A DNA stretch of 64,000 nucleotides from Lachnospiraceae bacterium (lineage in GTDB: Bacteria > Bacillota > Clostridia > Lachnospirales > Lachnospiraceae). Where the stretch lies: contig JAAVZI010000060.1 in the NCBI GenBank assembly GCA_022791575.1, positions 62,001-126,000 of the forward strand, written 5' to 3'. A program made the translations under genes and the position numbers. Positions 1 to 7,976 of the stretch are shown here, in pieces; position 1 is the stretch's first letter; the number at the start of each line of letters is the position of its first letter. Below the pieces are notes generated by a model. That model saw nothing but the letters and a program-made list of their open reading frames with translations, was not told the DNA's origin and did no database searches.

Positions 1-2
1 AC

Positions 3-131
3 TGGGCCTTTGAAAGTATTGAGAGCATTGCTGCCCACCTGGGTATCAGCCAAAGCAAAACCAAAAGTATCTTATTCCGCACTCGAAACGGTCTGCGGGA
101 GTACCTGGCAAAGGAGGAAATTATCGTATGA
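3..131 (+). CDS. ECF-type RNA polymerase sigma factor, C-terminal end (5' partial)
   Basis: The frame is open from the window edge and ends at TGA 129-131. It reads a helix-turn-helix typical of sigma-70 region 4 (ESIAAHLGISQSKTKSILFR, then RNGLREYLAKEE). That region contacts the -35 element in extracytoplasmic-function sigma factors. Only about 42 residues are in the window, so the subfamily cannot be named. The stop overlaps the start of the next gene in an ATGA arrangement, so the two are very probably translationally coupled and form a sigma factor/regulator pair. The start lies upstream of the window. Confidence 0.8.
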   Translation, partial: WAFESIESIAAHLGISQSKTKSILFRTRNGLREYLAKEEIIV

Positions 132-1207
132 ATATTCAAAAGCTGGGGGAAGCAATCGGAAATATAGAGGAGGATTTTATTTATGAATATCAATCCTTTC
201 AGCCCAAAAGCAAATCAAGAACCTATGCTGCTATAGGAGTCCTGGCCTCTTGTGCTGTCCTATCTCTGGCCGTTGGCATTACATCCCGTCATCATTCCGG
301 CAGACAGCCTGTACCATCTCCCAATATACCAGATATTGCCTGGGAAACTTACCATCCTACCGAACAGCCGTCTGCTTCTGAGGCTGCAACAGAAGTTCCA
401 GACCTTCAGACACCGGAAGAAACTATATCCCCAACAGAGGAACCACCAACTGAGAGCTCGTTACTGACCGCTGAAAACGAGCCAACATCACAACTTCCTG
501 CTTCTACAGCTCCCATACCTACTCCAAGCCATAGCCAGTCGCCGGCTGCACCTAACAATAGTAATGCGTCTGATTATTACGGAACAGCGTCTGTGGTTCC
601 GTCGCTGCGCCTAGCCTGGAACCAAGTTACCGCCTGCTCAGAACCCTATACAGATCTTTTTATGGAATCGGTTCCCACAGATACACCGAGTAGTCCTGAT
701 CAAATAGAAACACCGACCAAACCCGGAGCCGTTCCAGACGGAGATTCCAATCCCGGTTCCAGCTCTTCCGTAAACTCCGGTTCCGCAGCAGGTTCTAGTT
801 CATCAAAATTAGAAGATTATAATGGAATTATCGGCTGCTATTGGCTATTTCAACCTGAATTTTCGCAAATGACCTTTGCCTCATTGCCAAGCATAACAAC
901 TGTCAATGACAAACAAATGTTTTCCTGCTGTCTGTTTACGGAAGAAAAAAGCAAGCTCTATATGGTACAGGTCGAAACGGATGCTGCCTCATTAGAAGAA
1001 GCTAACAGACAGTATCCGCAGAAACCATTTGAAAACCTTTCCCATTTATCCTATCTGGACAGCAGCCCGCTCTATCTTGTGGAAAATGAAAAAGGAGAGT
1101 GCTATGCCCGGTTATATAAAGATCAGATTCTGATTACTATATGGGAGAAAGGAATTGGCCGAGATGGCCTTATCCATATTATACGAAATCTGGAAAAAAG
1201 AGAATAA
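128..1207 (+). CDS. Membrane-anchored probable anti-sigma/sensor protein with long Pro/Ser/Thr linker
   Basis: 359 aa. Residues 1-34 are a short cytoplasmic segment beginning MNIQKLGEAIGNIEED. Residues about 35-52 form one hydrophobic span (AAIGVLASCAVLSLAVGI). About 180 residues of low-complexity Pro/Ser/Thr/Glu-rich linker follow, then a C-terminal globular part (about 235-359) with several aromatic residues. The start overlaps the stop of the ECF sigma gene (ATGA). Known clostridial sigma factor/partner pairs have this topology, so I infer an anti-sigma or signal-sensing role with the C-terminal domain outside the membrane. I recognise no catalytic motif. The linker resembles cell-wall-spanning linkers, which fits a Gram-positive surface protein. 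A strong stem-loop follows the gene. Confidence 0.7.
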   Translation: MNIQKLGEAIGNIEEDFIYEYQSFQPKSKSRTYAAIGVLASCAVLSLAVGITSRHHSGRQPVPSPNIPDIAWETYHPTEQPSASEAATEVPDLQTPEETISPTEEPPTESSLLTAENEPTSQLPASTAPIPTPSHSQSPAAPNNSNASDYYGTASVVPSLRLAWNQVTACSEPYTDLFMESVPTDTPSSPDQIETPTKPGAVPDGDSNPGSSSSVNSGSAAGSSSSKLEDYNGIIGCYWLFQPEFSQMTFASLPSITTVNDKQMFSCCLFTEEKSKLYMVQVETDAASLEEANRQYPQKPFENLSHLSYLDSSPLYLVENEKGECYARLYKDQILITIWEKGIGRDGLIHIIRNLEKRE

Positions 1208-1217
1208 ATATACTAAA

Positions 1218-1258
1218 AGCAGCAAAAGAGAAAAATCCGCTCTTTTGCTGCTCGTTCT
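1218..1258 (+). terminator. Intrinsic terminator after the sigma/anti-sigma pair
   Basis: Perfect 13-bp stem (AGCAGCAAAAGAG at 1218-1230 with CTCTTTTGCTGCT at 1240-1252) around a 9-nt loop. It lies 10 nt after the upstream stop codon. The T-tract after it is weak (CGTTCTAT). Confidence 0.7.
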
Positions 1259-1867
1259 ATATAAACCCTCATAACCCATCTGTACTGCAGCAGTATTTAA
1301 CCCATCAAAACTGTCTGCAGGCTTTGCTGTTAATTCACATTTTCCTGTAAAATCGGATCCATACCGTTTATGTGAAAAGCAGCGACTCCCTGTCCGTTAA
1401 AGTGGACAAAAATCATTCCAGAAATATACCCCAGTTCCAAAATATCTGCAGCATATTCCTTTTGGGCAGCTCTGGCTTCCCTAGAACTGCCGTTACACAA
1501 GTACCTGTACTAATTATAACTGTAGTCAGCATACTATTAGTACTCTCTTTCAAATTTTCTTTTCATATCACTTCTTTTGTTTATTAGAATTGTTCTATAT
1601 TCTTGTTCTTTTGCTATCACCCTCTCTGCAAAGTTAACTTTTCAAATAGTTACTTCCTATTATATATCACCCTAAATAAAAGTTATGGTTGCAAATGTGG
1701 TTTTATTTTTTTGAAAATTCTAAAATACAGTCAAACATTTCAATTATTTTTTTCGTTCTATGTTTCCCAACTACCATATGCAGCAAAAAAATTCAGCCAC
1801 CTGACAAACTCTGATGACTGAATTTTTTATAAAATTATATCCCAGTTAGTTTATTTGTTGCTACTGA
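1259..1867. other. Gene-poor intergenic stretch
   Basis: No convincing gene was found on either strand: possible frames are short, lack ribosome binding sites and have unlike composition. One hairpin is visible (AAAAAATTCAG at 1786-1796 with CTGAATTTTTT at 1818-1828). It is flanked by A/T runs and could terminate transcription from either side. The AT-rich block 1560-1780 shows nothing else. Confidence 0.5.
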
Positions 1868-1963
1868 TTATTTCAACCGCACATAGCTTATATTTATATA
1901 GTCCCAATTTCCATTTGTGTTTATGACGCCTATTTCCAAAATTTTGGGAGATACCTCATTCGG
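1868..1963 (-). pseudogene. C-terminal gene remnant
   Basis: A 31-codon open segment ending in TAA at 1868-1870 reads PNEVSPKILEIGVINTNGNW then DYINISYVRLK. This looks like genuine protein, not random frame. An in-frame TGA lies immediately upstream, and there is no start codon or ribosome binding site. I take it as the decayed tail of a lost gene. The family is not recognised. Confidence 0.3.
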
Positions 1964-2024
1964 TCAATTGAATTTGATTGATTCATGGTGTATTTGAACA
2001 GTACGCACCCTGCGATACTAAACG

Positions 2025-2534
2025 CTAACATATTTCTTGGATATTTGAGGGAATAGACTTAGGCGGCTGCTTCTTGCAATACATAATGTTATCGACTCCT
2101 TCGTTTTGGATTGCATACCACCCGGGCTCAAGCGACAGCTCAAAAACCTTTTCCATTTCTAATTCCGGATAGGCAAGACATTGAATCAACTCGCTTGCTG
2201 TAACCGCTAACAATTTGCCCGCAGGAAGATGCAGCCACTTGCAAGGGGCTGTAATTTCGGCAGTTTGTGTAAGTACACACTCCTTGACAACACACTCTAA
2301 AAGCCAGACAATCATTTTTCCCTGTCCGCAAAATTCCCGGATTTGCTCTGTTTCCCGCTGCCTCACGATGTCCCAGTCCTCATTGGGAAAATCAAAAATC
2401 AATTCGGATTTCCCAGATGAATCAAGTAAAATATCCATCTCATATAACAGATCGGCATCGTTCAATTCTGACAGATAGCTTTCATCTATAAAAACCAATC
2501 CATCCAGCATATCACAGTTCAATGTATATTTCAT
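2025..2534 (-). CDS. Hypothetical protein, 169 aa
   Basis: The start is supported by GAAGGAGGAAT nine nt upstream of ATG. The product is an acidic, soluble protein rich in Glu, Leu, Cys and Trp, with no signal peptide or membrane span and a basic C-terminus (CKKQPPKS). I do not recognise a family. Its size, acidity and isolation resemble stand-alone immunity-like or orphan proteins in clostridial accessory regions, but nothing in the sequence proves that. It is a single-gene unit, with 131 bp to the next gene on the same strand and no obvious terminator. Confidence 0.55.
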   Translation of the reverse strand: MKYTLNCDMLDGLVFIDESYLSELNDADLLYEMDILLDSSGKSELIFDFPNEDWDIVRQRETEQIREFCGQGKMIVWLLECVVKECVLTQTAEITAPCKWLHLPAGKLLAVTASELIQCLAYPELEMEKVFELSLEPGWYAIQNEGVDNIMYCKKQPPKSIPSNIQEIC

Positions 2535-2665
2535 GTACTATTCCTCCTTCATTTCGGCCAAACCTAGTTAAATATTTACTCAGCGCTATTTTAAATCAAC
2601 ACAAGGGAGAATTGAGTTTTTATATATGCATTTTATCAGCAATGATCAAACGAACTGGAACAAAA

Positions 2666-3709
2666 TTATTCCGCTCTTGCCATAGCCTCTTTAAAATCTT
2701 TCGTATCCGTAAAAATCTCATGCTTCCAAGGATTCTTATTCTGTTCCTTAGCGCGTTTAAGAATATAGGCAAATGCAAATACATTGATCATAATCGAAGC
2801 CACCGAAATCAACCCCTGTGCGGTCGGATTGGCAGCTACCGGCATGGTCTGGCCCATGGCTGCTTCAATACCGCCTTCCGCATAGACGGAAGTAACCGTT
2901 GTGAACCGGCTGGCGTCCTGAAATACCGGAAATACCTGTGCAAACATACACCACAGAGCCAGTGTATTGGCGCGGTTCTGAATCCATCCGCCCTTGTTCC
3001 AAAGTGCCGCTGCAAAGGTTGGAGCCAGCAGAAGCGCCAGGCCACAGTACCAGGCATGTGTCGGCAGATTCAGGTAGGTATACTGGAAATTCCAGACATC
3101 ATAAGCCAGAATATAAATCCAAATCATATCCGGCCACAGCATATCCTGCTTATTTTTCGACGAATAAATGCCCCACCATCCAGTCATACAAACAATGTTA
3201 ATCAGCCCCGCAAGACCATTTAAGACATTCCACCAGCCGCCATACAGCCATACACCTTCCGAAGAAAGCCACCAGCCACCGGCAAGAGAACCGGCGCGTA
3301 CTGCCGATTCAAAATCCGATACTACAGCAATTAAAATATTAATCGCCACAATCACAAAGGGAAATGCTTTAAACCAATGAACGTTTCCCAACTTCCCCCA
3401 GTGATATTTCAAAATCATAAATCCAATACAGCCCGCCGTCGCCGCATATAATTTCGCATAATGGAACCAGCTGTTCATATGTACATAAGTATCATTATTC
3501 AGCGCCCATTCAGCCCCCATAGCAGCTCCGACGTAAATAGAAATAAAATACACTGTCAAAACCCCTGGCAGCACCAGAAAACAGGCAATCCCGCCTGCCT
3601 TGGAACGGCGCGCGATCTCGTTCATCACAACCAGCCCTACAAATACCAGCAGCCAGCCAAGCAGCTGCCACCCCGACGTTTTTCCATAGATTTCAAAAAA
3701 CATAAACAT
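2666..3709 (-). CDS. Multi-spanning membrane protein (DUF5692-like)
   Basis: 347 aa. About eight to nine hydrophobic segments are rich in Trp and Tyr (GWWLSSEGVWLYGGWWN, GWWGIYSS, IWIYILAYDVWNFQYTYL), and a short charged tail follows (KDFKEAMARAE). The Trp-rich core resembles the DUF5692 family of clostridial membrane proteins; that name is from memory and uncertain. The ribosome binding site AGAGGGA precedes ATG at 3709. It is the last gene of the minus-strand hypA region, separated from hypA by four 65-bp repeats. A transport or redox-coupled membrane role is possible, but no catalytic or cofactor motif is visible. Confidence 0.6.
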   Translation of the reverse strand: MFMFFEIYGKTSGWQLLGWLLVFVGLVVMNEIARRSKAGGIACFLVLPGVLTVYFISIYVGAAMGAEWALNNDTYVHMNSWFHYAKLYAATAGCIGFMILKYHWGKLGNVHWFKAFPFVIVAINILIAVVSDFESAVRAGSLAGGWWLSSEGVWLYGGWWNVLNGLAGLINIVCMTGWWGIYSSKNKQDMLWPDMIWIYILAYDVWNFQYTYLNLPTHAWYCGLALLLAPTFAAALWNKGGWIQNRANTLALWCMFAQVFPVFQDASRFTTVTSVYAEGGIEAAMGQTMPVAANPTAQGLISVASIMINVFAFAYILKRAKEQNKNPWKHEIFTDTKDFKEAMARAE

Positions 3710-3737
3710 TCCCTCTTTCTTTTTCTATTGAGAATTG

Positions 3738-3953
3738 GGGCCCCTCCTCGTGTCCTATGCGAACGCTTCTTCCGGCCGACACAAGGGCTCTTCCCTCTTC
3801 GTGGGCCCCTCCTCGTGTCCTATGCGAACGCTTCTTCCGGCCGACACAAGGGCTCTTCCCACTTCGTGGGCCCCTCCTCGTGTCCTATGCGAACACTTCT
3901 TCCGGCCGACACAAGGACTCCTCCCTCTTCGTGGGCCCCTCCTCGTGTCCTAT
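3738..3953. repeat. Tandem 65-bp GC-rich repeats with hairpins (3.3 copies)
   Basis: Units begin with GGGCCCCTCCTCGTGTCC at 3738, 3803, 3868 and 3933, a constant 65-bp period. Differences between units are few (GCTCTTCCC/ACTCCTCCC, CGAACGC/CGAACAC). The last, partial unit runs into the hypA stop codon at 3950-3952. Each unit carries an imperfect palindrome: GACACAAGG...CCCAC, TTC, GTGGG...CCTCGTGTC. Related sequence lies at 4493-4608. Sixty-five is not a multiple of three and all plus frames stay open through the array, which explains spurious reading frames here. The array lies in the hypA to membrane-protein gap. Confidence 0.9.
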
Positions 3954-4294
3954 TCCACTTCAATTTCCTTAATGTTAAATTCATTTCCTTGCAGCAGATA
4001 AGTCGAACCGCTTCCACAGTATGGGCAGATTTTGCCATGCTCGACTGTTGCATAGGTCTGGTCACATTCCTCGCAGAACGTAATCGCAGGAAGCGTCTCT
4101 ACCACAAGTTCCGCCTCCTCAAACAATGGCCGCTTTGCTGCCGCCCATTTCCAACAATTCTGCAGATAGGATTCAATCACGGTTGAGACTTCGCCTAATT
4201 CCAGCGTCACCTTACAGATTTTCACTGCCTGATTTTCTTCTGCTACTCGTTCTAAATGATCCATAATATGAAATGTTACGCCTAACTCGTGCAT
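3950..4294 (-). CDS. hypA: HypA, nickel metallochaperone for [NiFe]-hydrogenase maturation
   Basis: 114 aa, the usual family length. It starts MHELGVTF; in the family the N-terminal Met-His-Glu binds nickel. Two CXXC pairs (CEEC about residue 74 and CPYC about residue 93) form the structural zinc site. The ribosome binding site AAAGGAGG precedes the ATG. HypA delivers Ni to the hydrogenase large subunit with HypB, whose gene lies 3.7 kb upstream on the same strand. No hydrogenase structural gene is in the window, so its client is elsewhere or it serves another Ni enzyme. Between hypA and hypB lies a large Fe-S flavoprotein, an unusual split. Confidence 0.93.
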   Translation of the reverse strand: MHELGVTFHIMDHLERVAEENQAVKICKVTLELGEVSTVIESYLQNCWKWAAAKRPLFEEAELVVETLPAITFCEECDQTYATVEHGKICPYCGSGSTYLLQGNEFNIKEIEVE

Positions 4295-4323
4295 ATCCGC
4301 CTCCTTTCATACTTGCTAACATT

Positions 4324-4376
4324 TAGGTAATTGCGAAAGTCTGGATCGAAGCAACAATTTTTGTCTGTTTTACCTA
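4324..4376. repeat. Short derivative of the TAGG/CCTA palindromic element
   Basis: Begins TAGGTAATTGCGAAAGTC and ends TTTTACCTA. The termini match those of the long palindromic elements elsewhere in this window, but the centre is different and short. No target duplication is visible. It lies between hypA and the interrupted long copy at 4425-4712. Confidence 0.55.
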
Positions 4377-4424
4377 AAATCCAGTTATCAATACTGGGGT
4401 TCATAATTCTCTATTGCTATATAT

Positions 4425-4712
4425 CAAGCAATTACAAAACTTGTACTTCACTGCCAGGGTTTGGGCAATAGATACAAAAATGTAGCGAATTAAGTACTGA
4501 CACTAGGACTCCTCCCACTTCATGGGTCCAGTGACACAAGGACTCCTCCCACTTCATGGGTCCTTCCTCATGTCGTATCTCCTCATGTCGTATCTCCTCA
4601 TGTCCAATCAACGTCTTTGAGCGGAATTTTTGTATTAAGGTAATTCCCCGATATAAAATCGGGGACAATTTGTTCAAACTCGTCGCCTGGAGTACGACTT
4701 TCACAATTACCA
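4425..4712. repeat. Palindromic element copy A, interrupted by two insertions
   Basis: The left half (4425-4492, including GGGCAATAGATACAAAAATG) and right half (from 4609, ACGTCTTTGAGCGGAATTTT, to TTCACAATTACCA at 4712) match the intact copies at 12906, 45782 and, reversed, 45568 and 53821. The central loop, normally GAATTAAAAACGTC, is split by a 116-bp block of the hairpin-repeat family. The right arm is split again after TTTTTGTAT by about 33 bp containing the stem TCCCCGAT/ATCGGGGA. Its end is 11 bp from the stop codon of the oxidoreductase gene. Confidence 0.8.
4493..4608. repeat. Hairpin repeat block nested inside palindromic element A
   Basis: Two units contain GACTCCTCCCACTTCATGGG (ACTAGGACTCC... 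and ACAAGGACTCC...). They are related to the 65-bp repeats at 3738-3953. A 15-bp tandem TCCTCATGTCGTATC follows (4565-4604, 2.7 copies). The second unit folds as GACACAAGGA...CCCA, CTTCA, TGGG...TCCTCATGTC with two G-U-type mismatches. Confidence 0.75.
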
Positions 4713-4723
4713 ATTTTAAATCT

Positions 4724-7513
4724 CTATTTCGCTTTCTTCTTAAATTTCACCTGAATCGACTGCTTCACCATATTCGGCAAAATGTATTTCAACTTCTCCT
4801 CTGATGACCGCATAACCGAAGCCCCTGGAAGTTCTCGATGCAGGTGGATCGCATCGAACACACATTTGGTAGTGCAGACACCGCAGCCAATGCATTTGTT
4901 GGGGTCGACGACGGAGGCGCCGCAGGAGAGGCAGCGGGAGGCCTCGGCTTTTGCCTGTTCCTCGGTAAAGGTATGCGATAGATCGCGGAAGGTCTCGGCC
5001 TGCTTTTCGACATCGGCTTTTTCGGGTATATTGCGTTTGGAGTGGTCGTACTGCGGTACGGAAATATTTTCTTTATCAAGCTCTATAAAATCGCGGCGGT
5101 TGCGGCCAATCGTCAGCGTACAGTGATCGTGGACGTAACGGTGCAGGCTGACGGCACCCTCTCGGCCGGCGGCGATTGCGTCAATGGCGAATTTGGGACC
5201 AGTGTAGACGTCGCCGCCGACGAAGATATCGGGTTCTGTCGTCTGGTAGGTCAGCCTATCGGCAACGGCGCCTTTGTTTGGTTTTAGTTCGACGTTGAGG
5301 CGGTCTAACAGGTTGCCCCAGTCGATACCCTGGCCGACGGAGAAAATGACATTTCGGCAGGGAATGGTCATCGTTTCGTTTTCGTTATAGACAGGGGCGA
5401 AGCGTTTATTTTCGTCAAAAACGCGCAGGCATTTTTTGAGAACAATGCCGGTGACGGCGCCGTTTTCGGTCAGTACTTCTTTCGGTCCCCAGCCGCATTG
5501 CAGGGCGATTTTTTCTTCGAGCGCCTCGTGGATTTCTTCTTCACTGGCGGGCATTTCATTTCGCTGTTCTAAGCAGAACATGGTAACCTGGCCCTCGGTA
5601 CAGCGTTCGGCGGTTCTGGCTGCGTCAATCGCTACATTTCCACCGCCGATTATGACAACGTCGCCGGGGAGGTCGATCACTTCTTTGGCCGCGGCCTTGC
5701 GCAGGAATTCTACGGCGGTGTAGGCGCCCTCGGCGTCCTCGCCGGCAATGCCCGGTTTTCTGCCCTGCTGGCAGCCAATGGCAAAGTAGAAGCCTTTATA
5801 GCCCTGGCGGCGCAGTTCTTCAATTGTGATGTCTTTGCCAACTTCGACGCCGCAGCGAATCTCTACTCCAAGTTCGCGGATGATGTCGATTTCTGCGTCC
5901 AGTAAATCCTTTTCCAGTTTGTAGGAGGGGATTCCGTAGCGCAGCATGCCGCCTGGCTGGGGATTTTTGTCGAAAATGGTCGGGCGGTAGCCGGTTAGGG
6001 CTAAGTAATAGGCGCAGGACAGGCCGGCGGGACCGGCGCCGATGATGGCGATTTTCTCGTCAAAGCCTCCGCGCAGGGAGGGGATGGTCGGTTTGGGTAT
6101 GTAGCGGGTATCGGCGTTTAGGTCACGCTCGGCGATAAACCGTTTGACCTCGTCGATGGCTACGGCCTGGTCTAAGGTTCCTCTGGTGCAGGCGTCCTCG
6201 CAGCGGCGGTTGCAAATATGGCCGCAGACGGCGGGGAGCGGGTTGTCTTTTTTAATCAGCGCTAAGGCTTCGTCGTATTTTCCCTCTTTGGCCAGCTGCA
6301 GATAGCCCTGTACAGCGATATGGGCCGGGCAGGCGGTTTTGCAGGGCGCGGTTCCGGTATCGTAACAGTTGATTCTGTTAACGTCGCGGTAGTTGTGCGT
6401 CCACATATGTTCGCCCCATGGCTGGTCCTGCGGCAGCGGGATTCTGGGATAGGAAATGTCGCAGCCCTCTTTGTCGCATAGCTTCTGGCCAAGCTTTACG
6501 GCTCCGGCCGGGCATTTTTCCACACATTTTCCGCAGGCGACGCATTTTTCCTTATCGACTTTGGCGATATAGGCGGAGCGGGACATGTTGGGCGTGTTGA
6601 ACAGCTGCGAGGTGCGCAGGGCATAGCAGACGTTGACGTTGCAGTTGCAGATCGCGAAAATCTTGTTGGCGCCGTCGATGTTGGTAATCTGGTGGACAAA
6701 ACCGTTGTCCTCGGCAACTTTGAAGATTTCAAGCGCTTCTTCTTTGGTGATGTATTTGCCGTCTTTCTGGGTTTCGACGACGTAATCGGCCATGTCGCCG
6801 ACGGCGATACACCAGCCTTCAGGATCGTCGGCGCAGCCCTCGTCGTGGGTCAGGCGCGAGCGGCGGCAGGAGCAGGGGCTGGAAGCGTATTTTCCCTCAT
6901 ATTTTTCCAGCCAGTAGGAAATGTGCTCTAGGTCGATGGATTCATTTTCCATTTCAATTGCTTGTTCAACCGGGATGACATGCATACCGATTCCGGCGCC
7001 GCCCTCGGGTACGAACGGGGTGATCTGTTCTAGGGGCAGCCGGGACATATGTTCGAAGAAAATGCCCATCTGCGGCTTTTCGTTGAGCAGCCGGGCGTTC
7101 ATGTTGAAAAATTCAGCGCAGCCGGGCACGTACATGGGCAGTACGTATTGTTTTTCGTGGCGCTCATTTTCCCAGTTGTACTCTAAGAGGCCCTTGCGGG
7201 ACATTTCTTCCAGCATGGCTTCGCACTTGGACTTGTCGAGGCCGGAGAGTTTCACCATTTCGCGCAGGGTTTTGGGCTTGCGCACACCCATTTTCAGGGC
7301 AAGCTCGGCTTCCTCGTCGGTCAGCGCGGCAGCTAAACCCCAGTATTCGGGGTCGTTTTTGGTGATTTTTTTCAGGCCCAGTTTCTGCGGAATGCGGTCG
7401 GTGATTTTTTTGCCTAGCTTGGCGACGGGCTCCCGGAACGGTTCGTCTGGGTCCGGGGAAAAGGATGGGTACTCATAATCTGGGTACAAGTCTTTGTCAA
7501 GTTCGTTCTTCAT
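4724..7513 (-). CDS. Large Fe-S/FAD NAD(P)H-dependent oxidoreductase (GltD-like) with N-terminal winged-helix-like and cysteine-rich domains
   Basis: 929 aa from ATG 7513, chosen because GGAGGAACAAGCC precedes it; an ATG 15 nt upstream has no such site. Order: a helical, possibly winged-helix region (about 60-120), a Cys-rich segment (SPCSCRRSRLTHDEGC, later CNCNVNVC), a ferredoxin site CVACGKCVEKCP (about 325), a GltD-type N-terminal domain with cysteines (PCKTACPAHIAVQGY; CGHICNRRCEDACTRG), FAD site IIGAGPAGLSC (about 495), NAD(P) site VVIIGGGNVAIDAA, and a C-terminal ferredoxin (CIGCGVCTTKCVFDAIH). Such proteins move electrons between pyridine nucleotide, flavin and Fe-S partners. Lying between hypA and hypB suggests a link to hydrogen or ferredoxin metabolism; the partner is unknown. 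The gene is visibly richer in G+C than the 20-60 kb region. Confidence 0.85.
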   Translation of the reverse strand: MKNELDKDLYPDYEYPSFSPDPDEPFREPVAKLGKKITDRIPQKLGLKKITKNDPEYWGLAAALTDEEAELALKMGVRKPKTLREMVKLSGLDKSKCEAMLEEMSRKGLLEYNWENERHEKQYVLPMYVPGCAEFFNMNARLLNEKPQMGIFFEHMSRLPLEQITPFVPEGGAGIGMHVIPVEQAIEMENESIDLEHISYWLEKYEGKYASSPCSCRRSRLTHDEGCADDPEGWCIAVGDMADYVVETQKDGKYITKEEALEIFKVAEDNGFVHQITNIDGANKIFAICNCNVNVCYALRTSQLFNTPNMSRSAYIAKVDKEKCVACGKCVEKCPAGAVKLGQKLCDKEGCDISYPRIPLPQDQPWGEHMWTHNYRDVNRINCYDTGTAPCKTACPAHIAVQGYLQLAKEGKYDEALALIKKDNPLPAVCGHICNRRCEDACTRGTLDQAVAIDEVKRFIAERDLNADTRYIPKPTIPSLRGGFDEKIAIIGAGPAGLSCAYYLALTGYRPTIFDKNPQPGGMLRYGIPSYKLEKDLLDAEIDIIRELGVEIRCGVEVGKDITIEELRRQGYKGFYFAIGCQQGRKPGIAGEDAEGAYTAVEFLRKAAAKEVIDLPGDVVIIGGGNVAIDAARTAERCTEGQVTMFCLEQRNEMPASEEEIHEALEEKIALQCGWGPKEVLTENGAVTGIVLKKCLRVFDENKRFAPVYNENETMTIPCRNVIFSVGQGIDWGNLLDRLNVELKPNKGAVADRLTYQTTEPDIFVGGDVYTGPKFAIDAIAAGREGAVSLHRYVHDHCTLTIGRNRRDFIELDKENISVPQYDHSKRNIPEKADVEKQAETFRDLSHTFTEEQAKAEASRCLSCGASVVDPNKCIGCGVCTTKCVFDAIHLHRELPGASVMRSSEEKLKYILPNMVKQSIQVKFKKKAK

Positions 7514-7620
7514 GGCTTGTTCCTCCATTCTTTTTTATTTGCGTGGGCAACGGTTCAAACGGATGTGCTGTGTGAAGCTAGTGTACTGACACGTTCATTT
7601 GATGTTCCGTGGTTGGGGGC

Positions 7621-7935
7621 TTAGATGAAATCGTTTTCATTTTCCGTGTACCTGCTGGTGCGCCAGATTTGTTCGAATTCTTCTCTTTCTATGAGGCAGG
7701 CATAGAGTTCTTCGCCCCATATATGAGACTGAAATTCTTCAATGGTCGGGATTGGCGTGATCTCGATGGCACCCTCGTAAAGATCGTTCCATTTTTTGCA
7801 GGTTCCATCTGCGAAAATGTCGATTGAACGGCGCGCCAGTCTTTCATTTTCTTGGTCTACTTCGTAGAGGAGAATGACAGGGTCGTCGTTTTGTTGGTGC
7901 TGCCAAAATAATTTGATATATTCAAATGAGTTCAT
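7621..7935 (-). CDS. DUF6881-like small protein
   Basis: 104 aa. It starts MNSFEYIKLFWQHQQNDDPV, continues with VILLYEVDQENERLARRSID, FADG, PIPTIEEFQ and EFEQIW. This order (Trp-His-Asp-Pro-type start, ILLYE-D, a Phe-x-Asp-Gly turn and a closing Glu-Glu-Phe-Glu-x-Ile-Trp) matches what I remember of the DUF6881 family, whose role is unknown. It lies between hypB and the oxidoreductase on the same strand, with gaps of about 41 and 107 bp, so co-transcription is likely. Its presence inside a nickel/redox cluster may be incidental. Confidence 0.6.
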   Translation of the reverse strand: MNSFEYIKLFWQHQQNDDPVILLYEVDQENERLARRSIDIFADGTCKKWNDLYEGAIEITPIPTIEEFQSHIWGEELYACLIEREEFEQIWRTSRYTENENDFI

Positions 7936-7976
7936 GATTCAAAACACCTTTTTTAATTTCCACATAAGGAATCTAT

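Noticed and set aside
1372..1821. Two frames of about 71 aa on the plus strand
   Set aside because: AT-rich, low complexity, no ribosome binding site; nothing recognisable.
3738..3953. Possible CRISPR array from regularly spaced repeats
   Set aside because: The whole 65-bp period is conserved, including what would be spacers, and there are no cas genes.
3461..4186. 241-aa plus-strand frame and shorter overlapping frames with repeated VGPSSCPMRTLLPADTR
   Set aside because: These read the 65-bp array and the antisense of hypA. The period is not a multiple of three, so all frames stay open by chance of composition.
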